Of a stretch of 64,000 bases of DNA, positions 44,802 through 55,836 are shown one piece after another. Below the pieces are notes generated by a model. That model made no database searches and was not told the origin of the DNA. It saw only the letters and a list, made by a program, of their open reading frames with translations. Source of the stretch: Thinopyrum elongatum (Eukaryota; Streptophyta; Magnoliopsida; Poales; Poaceae); the NCBI GenBank assembly GCA_011799875.1, contig CM022303.1:426861230-426925229 (forward strand), written 5' to 3'. The first letter of the stretch is position 1; every line of letters begins with the position of its first letter. Position numbers and translations under genes: made by a program.

Positions 44802-44998
44802 TAAGAAACAAATCTCGAGTTTGGCACGAGTTCGTGCAGCGGTAGCACCACATGGCCTAGCGCAGGAGTTACATTTCCCTCTCGGGGCCCACGGGACTGA
44901 GCTTCAGTGGACCCGATAGGTGGTTGCTCCACATGTCATGCTCCCGAAGGCAGAGGGGCGGTGGGGCGGAGAGGGGTGAGCCGCAGGTCGGGGGACGT
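44802..44998 (+). repeat. direct repeat, copy B
   Basis: Second copy of the 43407-43640 segment, again starting right after a Helitron terminus. Confidence 0.8.
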
Positions 44999-45205
44999 GT
45001 GGTGTCATGGGTTCGAGCGGTGTCGTGGGAATCGCGTGTGGCTGTGGTAGAACCTTGATGCTCGCCGCATTTTAGCTGGCCCACATGTCATGCACACAAA
45101 GGCAGAGGGGCGGTGCGGCCGAGAGGGGTGAGGCGCACGTCGGGGGACGTGGTGCCGTGGGTTGGAGCACCGTCGTGGGAATCGCGAGTGGTAGTATATG
45201 AAACA
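44929..45205 (+). repeat. tandem duplication, 152-bp units
   Basis: CCACATGTCATG occurs at 44929 and 45081. Both units continue with AAGGCAGAGGGGCGGTG, GAGAGGGGTGAG and GTCGTGGGAATCGCG. A third, partial unit is in direct repeat copy A (about 43566). Confidence 0.85.
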
Positions 45206-45411
45206 TGATGGTAGTTCAACTTCCATGGACAAGCTGTCATGTCTACTGACACATGCATTGCATACTGATCACTGGAAGGAGTAGTAGAGAAAGCTAGGCG
45301 GATAAATAGTTCCTTATAGTCAAGCGGACCTACGCTGCTAATTGTTCCAAAGACATGCACACAATCGAAATAGTTCATCTATATCAATATACACAGAGAG
45401 GAAATATTTTT

Positions 45412-46259
45412 TTACAAGAGAGGAAATAGTTCATCCATCCATAATGCCCTGCTGCTAGTGCAGCTTCTTCTTCTTCTTCTTCTTCTTCTTCTTCTTCTTC
45501 TTCTTCTTCTTCTTCTTCTTCTTCTTCTTCTTCTCCTTCTTCTCCTTCTCTTCTTCTTCTTCTTCTTCTTCTTCTTCTTCTTCTTCTTCTTCTTCTTCTT
45601 CTTCTTCTTCTTCTCATTTTCTGTGGGAGACGGCTTCGCAACAAGCTCTTTGGACCTTGCAGCTATTTCGAAACTCACACGGGCATCAAGGGCAGCATAT
45701 TTTATCTGCTCGTACGTCAAGGGATAATTCTCCCATCCAGACGACCTTAATGCCACCGTCTCGTCACCCTTCTGAAGATTTGTACCGAGCACAAAATTTC
45801 CTACGTCGAATAGGGATGGTGTCTGTTTATCACAATCTTCTACAGGAATTTTGATTCTGGTTTGTAGGTCAGTGATGCTTTTCAAATCAAGGTTGTACGG
45901 CGCCAGCTTCTGTTTGTCCCCTTCGATGGCTGCCCCACAGAAGTATATATCCTACCGAGACAAGAAATCGTGGAGCTCACCTGGTATGGAGGGCGCGTGT
46001 ATGATGTGGTACACCAAAACATCATCTTCGAGGCACAGCTGACGGACGGCGGCGCATTGGATCTTCCCAGTGGCACGTTCCGTGTACTCTGCGTCGTGAC
46101 CGATGACCTTCATCTCTACCTTTTGGAGGGAGTTGGATACATTGTTGATCCACTTCCTAACAACCTTGGGTGGTCGGTGACAGTGGCAACTATGCTCAAC
46201 GAGCTTTCGACGAGGACATGTTGGATGCTAAAAACCTGCATCTGGATCTCTTTCACCAT
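45412..46259 (-). pseudogene. Werner-type 3'-5' exonuclease (DEDDy), nearly intact relic
   Basis: Starts at ATG 46259 (MVKEIQMQVFSIQ). A single frame change near 46170 moves into VVRKWINNVSNSLQ, then VIGHDAEYTE (exonuclease motif I, Asp and Glu), LCLEDDVLVYHI, an in-frame TAG at 45952-45954 just before DIYFCGAAIEGDKQKL (motif II Asp), then the DLQTRIKIP region and LTYEQIKYAALDARVSFEI (motif III, Tyr and Asp). All four metal-binding/catalytic acidic positions can be seen. The C-terminus runs into a (GAA)n tract that switches frame from poly-Lys to poly-Arg. Family members degrade DNA or RNA from 3' ends. With one frameshift and one stop it is a young pseudogene, or a sequence with two errors. 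Confidence 0.75.
45463..45614. repeat. (TTC)n microsatellite, about 150 bp
   Basis: Almost pure TTC repeats with two CTCC interruptions, in the 3' coding end of the exonuclease relic. It produces long lysine, arginine, glutamate or leucine runs in the various frames. Confidence 0.95.
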
Positions 46260-47100
46260 TTGGAACCGCTGGATCGGAGGGCTATGGTTTGGAGAATTAG
46301 GATTAGATGGCTAGTCTAAGTGAAGAAGATGATTATTTAAAGGGGCTTCGGAATTACTCCAGGAGTATGTGAAGAGGTTAAAACAATGTGAATGCAGTGA
46401 GGTTTGGATGCAAATGAAGATGAAGGAGAGGTGAAGAAGCGGAGGAAAATCGGTTCCCGATGGAGAAGTAAATGGGAGAAGTGGCCTGCAGGCAGTTGAT
46501 TAGACAGCTAGGTAGACTAAACGAAAAGGATAAGCGGGTAGACTGAGGAGTGGTACCTGTCCGTGTACGTGCCCATCCTTCTAGCGCTACATGTGCCACT
46601 ATCTAGTTGAGGTCACTCTTTCGAATCACCGTGGGGAGACATTTTATTATTCCTTTTTATTTCTGCACCCCTCCTGACAGGTGGGACCTATGCAAACAGA
46701 TATTAAAAAAATGTGTCGTGGCTGGTTCGGATGGATATTGGCGCGTGCGTGGGAGACACAACATTCTTTGGTTAAGGAATACGCGGTTATCCTCAAAAAA
46801 GAAAAAGCCCTTCTTCGCGCTTTCGCATGCACGAGAATTTGGTTCTGCTCGCAATATGGATGATACCTGGAGGATGAAGTGAACCCAGAGGCATGCTAGC
46901 ACGGGAGACCTATTTTCGCTATACAGTAATGGAGTACTCATGTTCCTACTACTAGTAGTAGTAGTACAAATGTGGTACACTTGATGGTCAAAATATTATT
47001 CATCCGGTCCTCACAGTGAAGTGACAACAGACTGCACTTGACACTAGTCCAAGCGGCGTGTTCGGGTTACCAAAGTCAGCCTCACCTTGTGCACTGTGCA
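46260..47100. other. intergenic sequence
   Basis: No supported gene. Contains CTCCTGACAGGTGGGACC (46670), a motif recurring as tandem units at 52900-53175, and a short TAGTAG microsatellite near 46950. Confidence 0.4.
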
Positions 47101-47117
47101 GTATGTCACCGCTGCTG

Positions 47118-47123
47118 TATATA
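47118..47123 (+). promoter_or_regulatory. TATA-like box before the F-box relic
   Basis: CTGTATATAGC 195 bases before ATG 47318, followed by a C-rich leader with CTCCATCTCCATCTCC repeats. Confidence 0.45.
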
Positions 47124-47545
47124 GCATGCTTCGCCTCGTCTCCCTCTCCCCTAGCACCACTCCGTCTCCATCTCCATCTCCATCTCACTATGCCCTAGCG
47201 TACCCTCGCCTCGCTCGCCTCCCCCAGTACCACTATTCCCTTGCTAGCCGCTCCAGCACTGATAGCCTTCTCCCCCGTAAATCAAGCCCCCCAAAACCCC
47301 ACCTTCCAAACTCCACCATGGCCGAACGCTAACTGCGCAGCATCCATATGAGCGCGATTGGAGCAATCTCCCCAGTGACATCCTTGACCTCTGTTGTTCG
47401 TGTATGGATATCTTGAGCGCCGTGAGGCTGGCTGCATGCTCGAGGGACATGCACACGGCCATCGTCGAAGCGAGGCCTAAGCTTTTCAAGACACCCTGCT
47501 TGCTGCTATCTGGTCTTGCGAGATTTGATCACCATGATACGGAGG

Positions 47546-47691
47546 CGTACATGATGCCCCTCGACTTCAATCTGACCTCCATTAGCCGAAACTTCTTTGC
47601 AGGTATGTAGTGGGTCGCCGTACATCATTTCCCTCGACTTCGATCTGATCACGATCACCCAAAACTTCTTGGCAGGTATGTACTGGGTCGG
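47546..47691 (+). repeat. 73-bp tandem duplication inside the F-box relic
   Basis: CGTACATGATGCCCCTCGAC (47546) and CGTACATCATTTCCCTCGAC (47619) start two units that both end in CTT[TG]GCAGGTATGTA[GC]TGGGTCG. The offset is exactly 73 bases, which breaks the frame unless the first unit's GT and second unit's AG are used as a splice pair. Confidence 0.85.
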
Positions 47692-48104
47692 CATGAACTC
47701 CCACTGGATGGCTGCCGTCAGAGAAGACGGGAGAAAGTTGGTGCTCGTGAACTTCCAGACCTCCCATGAGATTATCCTTCCTCCGTTGGATTATTTAGGG
47801 TTTTACCGTCGTGGTCCAAGTCATCTAGATTACCACGTCAGTTGGATGGGCCTTGTTTTGTAGAAGATTGTAATCTGCCAAGTGCCCACATGACATGCGG
47901 ATTACGCAGACTTCAAGCTAATTGCCTTGTTCAACCGCGGACTCGCCTATCTTTACGTTGGTGCCTTCTTTAGCTAGAGACAACTCAGCTCGCAGTGGAT
48001 CGTCAAAGCTGATACACACTTCTGTGATGCTATTAAACATGGTGGCATCATCTACGCGATCGACAAAGCAGATGGCACCACGTATTGCTGGGACGGCGCG
48101 TGTA

Positions 48105-48960
48105 AGTTGTTTTTGTCTGATGTTAATGATAACGCCATGACACTGTTTGAACTTTTTGTGATGATTGGCATATCCCTGTTTGAGCAGAATTTGAGTAGAA
48201 CTATGGCAATGTATTAGAGACGCCGTAAATCAACTCTATTTGGAATGAGTTAATTCATGCGATTGTGACCATGTCATTACAACCAATTTGTACCCTTGAA
48301 TAATCAAATGGTTAGGAAGATATGCATATCCTCCTTATTTTATAGTAATCTATATACTACTAAATATGAGTGTGTATCAATAGCCATGTTAGTTTCCTCA
48401 TTTTCGTGATGTAGAAACATGCATCACACTGTTGGTTTCATCTAACCATACATTAGGGAAGTAAATGTGCATATGGCGAACTCTATATTTGGAAGTAGTG
48501 AAATTCTGTAGTGCTTACCATGTGTACATACCTATATTCGCCCTTCAGCAATCAATGGCTAGAATAATATCCTCACAAAAAATTTGCCCACAGAACATGA
48601 GTATATAACAATGCATGGTCTGTTAGTTTCCTTGAAGAATTTGTTTGTGAGGACAGAACATGATTACATAACATGCATGACATGGTAGTTTCCTGTGAAG
48701 AATCGATTGCGAGATAACATGAGTATAACCATGCATGGCACTTCTATATTTTCGAACCCAGTATACATTTCCCTGTATTTTCATCTCAATTCCAACAGGG
48801 ACATATCAATGCTGTTTCTTGCATTATCCTACTCATACTCTGAACAATGCTGATCTTACATTAACAATGCCTGTCCTTTTTTATATGATGCAGTGTCCCT
48901 ATAGTTACTGCCCTTTGTAATCACACCACCTTTGCCAAAAACAAGGAAGCACAACTGGTT
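48105..48960 (+). other. intron-like AT-rich sequence of the F-box relic
   Basis: No coding signal. Holds three imperfect copies of a block with ACATGAGTATA...ATGCATGG...GTTTCCT...GAAGAAT (about 48595-48740), units of about 60-70 bases. Confidence 0.5.
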
Positions 48961-49428
48961 CCTCGCTTAAACAGACAATGGCAAAAGACTGATGATCATT
49001 CGCAAACATGAGCCGCAAAAGTTATATTGCAAAAACCCACTGTGTACAAGCACCGTGAAATACGTGAGTATCCGGACAGTGGCTGTTACGTCTATGAGTA
49101 GGATACCAGCTTGTTGGGGCCTTCAGGATTTTTGAGTTGGAGGCGGGTAAACAGCCTTGGTTCACACTCTCTGTTTCTCGGACTCAATTATCCGATTAAC
49201 CAGGAGATCACCGTTGGCAAGGACCTTGATGGCAGAGAGGCTCTATTTGCTCTGGAAAACTGTGTCTATACAGCAAGCCCTAGGACTTCGGGAGCAAACT
49301 CCCCTGATTGTCAACGATACAGCCTGCAGCCAAAAGAAGGTGAGAATGACACAGGCATCTGGATTAACTTTGATCCTTGGATGTCTCAAGTCCGACAGGC
49401 AGTGATGTGGTTCAAGCCTTCAGGTTGA

Positions 49429-50267
49429 TAGGTAATTGGGCTATTGCATCGAAAGGGTGGAGTACTGGTGTCTTCAGATTACTGGTGGCTGAAGCGGGCT
49501 GCAAATTATGATGGTGTTTGATCATCCCTCTTCGAATGACTTGTTGTCTTTGCTGCTTGTTCTGGATGGGTAGTTCTCTCTTTTGTTATGCATATTCCTT
49601 GTCATTTGGTCATCCTCGTCTATGTCACTCTTACTATGTAATAGTTACCTCTATTTAGAATGTCATTCTCGTCTGGATCATGAGAGTCTGAGCGCTGCAG
49701 ATGGGTGCGTTTTGGTGGTGTAGCAAGACTTCTTATGAACTATCATGTCTTGTTGTTTATGTCAGTAGTAGTCAGTAGTCAGTGTTTGAATGTTGTATAT
49801 ATCGTTGTTTCGAACTGTTTATTGTCTTGAACTGCTGGTGGGCTATATGAGGGCATCACCATTCTCCAGTGTTCAGAGTATATCTCCTTTTTTCAAGTTA
49901 TAATTTGAGCTTAGTGTCTTTTCGATGATGTACACTTGTTTGGGCCAGTGAGGTGTCGTTGAATATGGGCCGAGTAGTAACGCAATGCTAAACAGGTCAA
50001 TTATGACTCTCAGGCCGGGCTCTCAAAAGATCCTAAAAAAAAGGCCGGGCTCTAAAAAAAAGAAAGAATAAGGACTCTTAGGCCGACATGTGGGCGCCAC
50101 TGGTGTTTTCGTGCGCTTACGCGCCGAGAGCATATTGGCGCATTTTCGAAATTCATGCTGCCTTTTCATCCCTAATCTCTCGCCCCTCCCCCACCTCTGG
50201 AATCTCGATTCCTACTCCAGTTCCCCCAAATCCCCCTCCTGTACTCCCTGTACTCAAGCGCACTATC
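49429..50267. other. intergenic sequence with a dispersed repeat
   Basis: The segment at 49888-49990 (GAGCTTAGTGTCTT, TTGTTTGGGCC, GTCGTTGAATATGGGC) matches 51655-51770, so related copies flank the DUF4283 relic. Two nearly identical AAGGCCGGGCTCT[AC]AAAA motifs lie at 50012 and 50041. No gene. Confidence 0.5.
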
Positions 50268-51099
50268 ATGTCGCCGGCCAACGCTGATCCCCGAGCTGGA
50301 GATCCTGAGGTCTGTCTTGCCTTCGGGTGCTGCATGCTGTCGCTCAACAGTGGCATGGTGGCGCTTGATGACCAGTTTGCCGGCAAAGTGCTGATGGTAA
50401 CCATCAACGGCGACCGGCCTCCCGTTTCGCCGTAGGACCTTGTCAGAGCTCTTAGCATTGCGCACGGCATCCAAAAAAGTGACTTGCTCGTCGAAGTCTG
50501 TCCGCCATCGGCTGATTTCTTTGTCAGGTTCCGAGCGTTTGTTCTACGATGGCGCGCTGGTGAGCTTTGATTGGTGGCACCCAGGATGGGGCTCGGTGCC
50601 CTCTGAGCTTGAGTTTTTAACAAAGCTTACCTTCCACGGCATGCCTCGACGTGCTTGGAACAACAAGTCCATGAATGAGCTTATCAACGACCTTGGAGGT
50701 GAGCTCGTAAGTATGTTTGTTCCTCCAGACAGCTGGGCTCTGACGGTTATGGCATGGATGAAGAAGCCGTCCACCATACTGAAGGTGATTGGTGTTGAGA
50801 TACCGGTGCAGGAACCAAGGTTGTACTATTCATCGCCACCGAGGCTTCCGTGGACCATTTTAGGGATGTACCTGTATCCAGTGTTCGTGCATGTCGAAGA
50901 AGTGGTCAATCCATCAATCGAAGTCCTGCCGCCGCCGCTGGTGCTAGGGTCCATCGACGACGTCCATTACAGGAGTCAACATCAGAATTTCCCCGTGTTG
51001 CCCGGAACGATGGATGGTACAGGGCCTACACCATCGCGCGGCGAAGGCTACTGCTACTTTGGGAGAAGAGGCAGGGCTGGCTGCTTGGATGTGCTCTAA
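50268..51099 (+). pseudogene. DUF4283-like protein, degenerate
   Basis: ATG 50268 (MSPANADPRAGD) opens a GC-rich frame. It has an in-frame TAG at 50433-50435 after PPVSP, goes on with VRALSIAHGIQKSDLLVEVCPPSADFFVRF, then changes frame near 50530 into ERLFYDGALVSFDWWHPGWG, FLTKLTFHGMPRRAW, ELINDLGGEL and VMAWMKKPSTILKVIGVEIP, ending FVHVEEVVNPSIEVLPPPL. This order resembles the grass family of DUF4283-containing proteins, which often lie in retroelement-rich DNA; their function is not established. One stop and one frameshift make it a relic. The family call rests on recalled pattern. Confidence 0.55.
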
Positions 51100-51536
51100 T
51101 TTGAGGTCACAACTGAATCTTGTCAGATACTAGTTAAATCCGAGCAATCGGTGTGAAGCACTGATGTGCCAGTACATTTGATTGTGACCTGTTCTATTTT
51201 TTTACCTGAACTTTTTTTAGAAAGGGTTGTACGTCAACTTAATGTGCTAGCGGAACTTATTATGTTGTCTGTCTGTTTTCTTTGCACATCATTCAAGATA
51301 TTTCCCCGTCATTGATAAAGACGATGAACCGTTATGTATGAGTTCGTTGGTTTCATCATAGCCCTACCCGTAGCGATCCACTCCTTCCACCCTGATTGTA
51401 CCATCTGCGTAAAAATTTTGTATGCAAGTTCAGTGTGCTATGATGTCATATATGATTGTGTCAGCTATATAAGTTTTTACTGAGCATCAGTAATGCATAT
51501 GGCTAAAAGATGTATTTATGAGCATCGACCGATGGG

Positions 51537-51569
<33 letters not shown>

Positions 51570-52435
51570 AGTGGGACCCGTTGAATTATTTCTTCGCTCG
51601 TGACAACTTTTAATTAGGTTCCATTGTACTCTAACTTTTTTCTTAAGTTATTAATTGAGCTCAGTGACTTCAAAAAGTTGTACAGAAGCCTTGTTTGGGC
51701 CTTTCCGGCGTCGTTGAATGTGGGCTGAGTAGCCATGTAAAGTTGTACTGTACTACACAGGCCTTTTGTTTGAACATCAACAATGCAACTGGGCCGACAG
51801 TTGTACACAATATCCTAAAATAAGCACAACCTAGCCTATCTTTCTTTTAATAAAATGCATAGCCAAGTTCATTTTTATATAATAAGATTACCAAGTCCAA
51901 CTTAATTTTTTAATAATATTCGTATCTCAATATTATTTTTATATGAAATGCTCAGTCCAGACCATCATTGTTTTTCACCCATCCCAGAAAATGGGTCCAT
52001 TTCTACTAAAATCAAATGGCTTGTAAATTATCAGAAATGATAAATGCGCTGCATGTACGCAATATTATTTTTGACCCAGCTCAGTAAATAGGTGTATTCG
52101 AATAAATAATCAAATGCGTTGTAAATTATCATAAATAGTATTTTTTTTGAGAAACAATTATCATAAATAGTAAATCGGCTATTATTTTTTTTTATCCACC
52201 CCGGGAAATAGATTATTTTTTGAGTCAAAGCCCATGAAATAGATGTATTGGCAAACAAAATGAAAGGGGCTATAAAACCTAAATAAATGGGATGCATTCC
52301 GCCACAGCTTTCAAAGCTGACTTTGTTGGCCCACTAGATGAAGCCTGCGCAAGGTGTTGTCCATTTAATGAACAAAACTATTTAATGGTCTAAAAAAAGA
52401 GTCAACAAATTATTCTGACATCAGTAGTCATTGGA
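51100..52435. other. AT-rich intergenic sequence
   Basis: Contains a (TC)n(AC)n microsatellite at 51537-51569 and the second copy of the dispersed repeat (51655-51770). A GAAATAG[AG]T[GT]TATT[CG]G motif recurs at 52085, 52205 and 52238. No gene is supported. Confidence 0.5.
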
Positions 52436-52890
52436 TTGACATCCAACGGCGATCCTGCTTCTTCAATCTCTGATCTAGTTGCTCTTGCTCCAGCCGCCAA
52501 AACCATCGCCGGCTGGAGCGCCTGCATCTGCCTCCCGTGGCCGGATGTGCTGCCGCGCAGGACTCGACGCCCCACTCTACTCCCAATGGTGGCCAGGTCA
52601 TACCTGTACTCACCCACAAGTTCTGTTATTCTCCGACGAAGGCAGCCTCACCCGGCAGCCGAACTAGTCCCTCGTACTCCCCTCCACCAAGGACTCCACT
52701 GCCCCTAGTTCCATGACTCCAGATCATTCCCATCTTAGGCCTCGCCATCGTCCACCGCCTTGGTGCTCTCGGCGCAACGTGGTAAACATGGTCAAGGAAC
52801 GCCTTCCATCGGAAGAGGATTGTACGTGGAGAGGCTGACAGCTGGGTCCATGGCCGCAGCAAGGAAGTGCCTCCTTATTACACGCAAAAT
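52436..52890. other. GC-rich block without recognised gene
   Basis: Overlapping short frames on both strands, none with a known domain. It could be a captured exon, but nothing decides the strand. Confidence 0.3.
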
Positions 52891-52899
52891 AATGATTCT

Positions 52900-53175
52900 T
52901 CCACCTGACAGCGGGACCTACCAGAAGGGCCTCGAAAAAAATGTTTCCCCCCTGACATCTGGGACCCACCAGCTACATCTTCGTACGCAAGGAAGTGCAT
53001 CCGTATTACGGGCAAAAAAATGATTCTTCCCCCTGACAGTTGGGACCCACTAGCTATATCTTCGCACGAAAGGGAGTGCCTCCTTATCCTCCCTGACAGC
53101 TGGGACCCACCAGCTATATCTTCACACGGAAGGAAGTGCCTCCTTATCCTTCCTGACAGCTGGGACCCATCGCAA
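52900..53175 (+). repeat. tandem repeat with CTGACAG[CT]TGGGACC motif
   Basis: Five imperfect units of CCTGACAGCTGGGACCCACC plus AGCTATATCTTCGCACG and GGAAGTGCCTCCTTAT, starting near 52906, 52970, 53031, 53091 and 53151. Spacing is about 60-64 bases. Confidence 0.85.
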
Positions 53176-53449
53176 ACCGTACGTCAGGTTGTCTGTCTGG
53201 TCATGATCATGTACGTACATACGGGTCGATCGGTCTCTCTGCAGCGATGAACCATGTCTGAGTAAGGAGATGCACGTGTCGTAGTAGAGGCGCGGACGTA
53301 GCATGTCACGCAGTCCCGTCTATATATATCGTGTACACGTACGTACAACCACGCTGCAAGAAATTAAATATGGCTATGTACGTACATACGGGCGGGGTCT
53401 CGAACGCGTACTCACACATACGTACGGCCAGGGCTCGTGTACATGGAGA

Positions 53450-54480
53450 GGCAACAGACGGCAGCGATGTCGTCCTGTTCATCGGCAGCTAACCGACTAG
53501 GTCGGAACGGAGGAAACAGCGTCGTCTTCACCGATAGCCAAGTGCCTGGGTCGGAATGCATCCTGTTCATCGGGAGCGAAGCCACTGGGTCGGAATGCGT
53601 CCTGTTCATCGGGAGCCAATCGGCTTGGACGGAACAGCCGAAACGAGGCCTGGCGTACCGCAGAACGGAGGAAACGGGCCTTCTGTTCGACCGCATACGG
53701 TCGAAACGGGGTCCTGTTCATCGGGAAGGGTCTGGCGTACTGCAAAACGATGGAAACGGACTTCTGTTTGAGCTCCTACCGTCGAAACGGGGTCCTGTTG
53801 ATCGGGAGGGGTGTGGTGTACCACAAAATGGAGGAAACGGACTTCTCTTCGACCTCCTACGGTCAAAACGGGGGTCCTGTTCATCGGGAGGGGTGTGGCG
53901 TACCACAAAACGGGACTCCACGGGCTACTGTTCATCCACCGTCGACTTCCTCCAGCCTCCACCTGCTACTGTTCATCGACCGTCGACTTCCTCCAGCCTC
54001 CACCAGCTACTGTTCATCCACGGGGTCGTGTTCATCCAGCCTCCACTAGCTACTGTTCATCCAGCCCTCCATGGGGTCCTGTTCATCCAGCCTCCACCGG
54101 CTACTGTTCAACCAGCCCTCCATGGGGTCCTGTTCAACCAGCCCCTCCACGGGGTCCTATTCAACCAGCCCTCCACGGGCTCCCTTCACCGGCTATAGTT
54201 CATCCACCCCCACCTCCTCGATCGGGGTCCTGTTCATCCAGCGGCAACGGCCTCTACTACCACGGGATCCTGTTCATCCAACCCCCACCGGGAACTGTTC
54301 ATCAAGAGGCAGCATGTTCGATCGGCTTTAGTTAGCAGCAGTAGCGAAGGAATCACTCGGGTTCAGTTAACAACAAGGGATCGATCGGGGTTCTGTAACA
54401 TAGCTAGTGCAATCACTCGGGTTCAGTTAGAACCCAACGCCTCACTCGGGTTCAGTTAGAGCGCAACGCCTCACATACAT
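53450..54480 (+). repeat. TGTTCATC minisatellite region
   Basis: TGTTCATC occurs more than a dozen times with near-variants (TGTTCAACC, TGTTGATC), set in three successive contexts: GGTCGGAA...GTTCATCGGGAGC (53470-53640), AAACGGGGTCCTGTTCATCGGGAGGGGTGTGG...CGTACC (53640-53920), and CCTCCA[CG]...CTACTGTTCATCCA (53920-54300). The tail has three CACTCGGGTTCAGTTA repeats (54350-54460). A 253-codon plus-strand frame (53437-54198) spans it but looks like a by-product of the repeat. Confidence 0.8.
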
Positions 54481-54481
54481 G

Positions 54482-55411
54482 TGTCGCAGGAAACCACGGC
54501 CACCTATGGGACCAGGACGGCCCCTTACTGGTTCGGCAGGGGGGAGTCACGTTGCACAAAGAGCAGACGAACATGAGGCAGCACGGCAGAGATCACACAG
54601 GCAGTTTTACCCAGGTTCGGGCCGCAGTGAGGCGTAAAACCCTACTCCTGCTTTGGTGGATTGATGGTGGAAAGGTGGTGGTGGAGTGTAGTACACTTGC
54701 CCGGCAAGGGTTGCCTCAGGGCGGCAGCGACTACGTGTGTATGGTGGTGCGAGTTCTCCAACTCTCTAACATCGCGAACCCCTTCTACCGTTGCCATGGG
54801 CCTCCTTTTATAGGTTAAGGGGTCACCACAGTGGCAAATCAGTCATTAGACACTGATAGGATAGCAAATAGTGCTATCATACCTAACTCTGCAGGCTGAC
54901 AGAGCGCATTTAATGCGCCGCTTAGTGTCACATCGTTGGTTGCCCGGCAAGGCTTGCCGGGCTATCTTGCCAGCACCATGCCTGCTCGCCTGACACGTCA
55001 TAGGACGGGTGTCATCTGTGGGTTCTCTTGGTAGAAAGGGGCTGCCATGTGGCGAATGGCTGCCACTTAATCACTCTGCGGCTTGAGACCGCACTGATCC
55101 ACGACGTGAGTCGTCGTGGAGTGGTCGATGGGGTGAATTGGCCTTCGCAAGTCCCGGCAGGCCCTGTCGGGACGCCTCGGTCATCTTCTGATGGTGGTGG
55201 CCTCGCCCCTTGCCGGGCTCGCCTGCCCGACAAGGGAGGCCTTTCTCTTGATGAGGTCTTGCTTCTCTGGCTTGGCCTTGGTCCTTCTGATCTGCTCGTT
55301 GGCCCTTTGAATCTCTTGGTTTCTCGTACTTTGTCATGGGTTGGTGCTTCGATCTTGATCTTGTGCCTGCACACAGTCAGGGCAACAGACCCAGGGTTTG
55401 TTGCACTGACA
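54482..55411 (-). repeat. 3' LTR of Tat copy 2
   Basis: Plus-strand reading TGTCGCAGGAAACC to GCACTGACA, 930 bases. The minus-strand TATA box TATAAAAGG is the complement of 54804-54812. Confidence 0.9.
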
Positions 55412-55826
55412 GAAGCCCCCGGGTCTGCCCCGAACGCTCTGCTGGGCGTCGTCGGGGTAGGGCCTAATAAGTGCACAGGCAGAGTTGTTGAAGAGGCTGG
55501 CCTCTTGAGATCTTCTTTGCTTCTTCATTAGTCTTGATTCTGGGCCAGTTTCCGGTTTTCCCGCGCGTCGTGTAAAGCCAATAGTGGTGGGGCCGCTCCA
55601 GTAATGGCCCGTGAATGACTTTAATGCACGGGGTAGAAACTGCCAATTCACTCTTCCAACCACGCCCTTATCCTTAGCCACGTATGCTGCATGCATCGCA
55701 CGGGGTAGGTAACGGAGGCGCGTGGTGCGGGAGAGTATAATGGCGAGGGCCCGGCTTCCTTGAATTGGTGGAGGAGGACGGTGGTCGCCCGTTTGCGGAA
55801 TCAGCCCCCAGCCCCACCCACTTGCC

Positions 55827-55836
55827 TATAAAAAGG
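55827..55836 (+). promoter_or_regulatory. TATA box of the antisense ORF
   Basis: CCTATAAAAAGG on the plus strand, 78 bases before ATG 55905 and opposite to the element's own transcription. Copy 1 has TATGAAAGG here. Confidence 0.6.

Larger units (their letters stand above)
47318..49428 (+). pseudogene. F-box/DUF295 protein, degenerate, two exons
   Basis: ATG 47318 meets a stop after four codons; the F-box itself is one base out of frame (DWSNLPSDILDLCCS ... VRLAACSRDMHTAIVEA, 47350-47470). DUF295 (beta-propeller, KIB1-like) sequence follows: PCLLLSGL, FFAGMYWVGMNSHWMAAVREDGRKL, then FKLIALFNRGLAYLYV and FCDAIKHGGIIYAIDKADG. A splice donor GCGT|GTAAG at about 48101 leads to an intron of roughly 0.9 kb. 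The last part (49110-49428) has SLGSHSLFLGLNYPI, ENCVYTASP and GENDTGIWINF. Stops lie at 47861, about 47893 and about 47975, and a frame change at about 49155. Such proteins are substrate adaptors of SCF ubiquitin ligases. A 73-bp tandem duplication at 47546-47691 is listed separately. Confidence 0.75.

Noticed and set aside
45384..45727. Poly-Leu/Phe, poly-Glu, poly-Arg frames
   Set aside because: Products of the (TTC)n microsatellite.
53437..54198. 253-codon frame as a protein-coding gene
   Set aside because: Residue content follows the TGTTCATC repeat and no start context or promoter distinguishes it; kept only as a finding.
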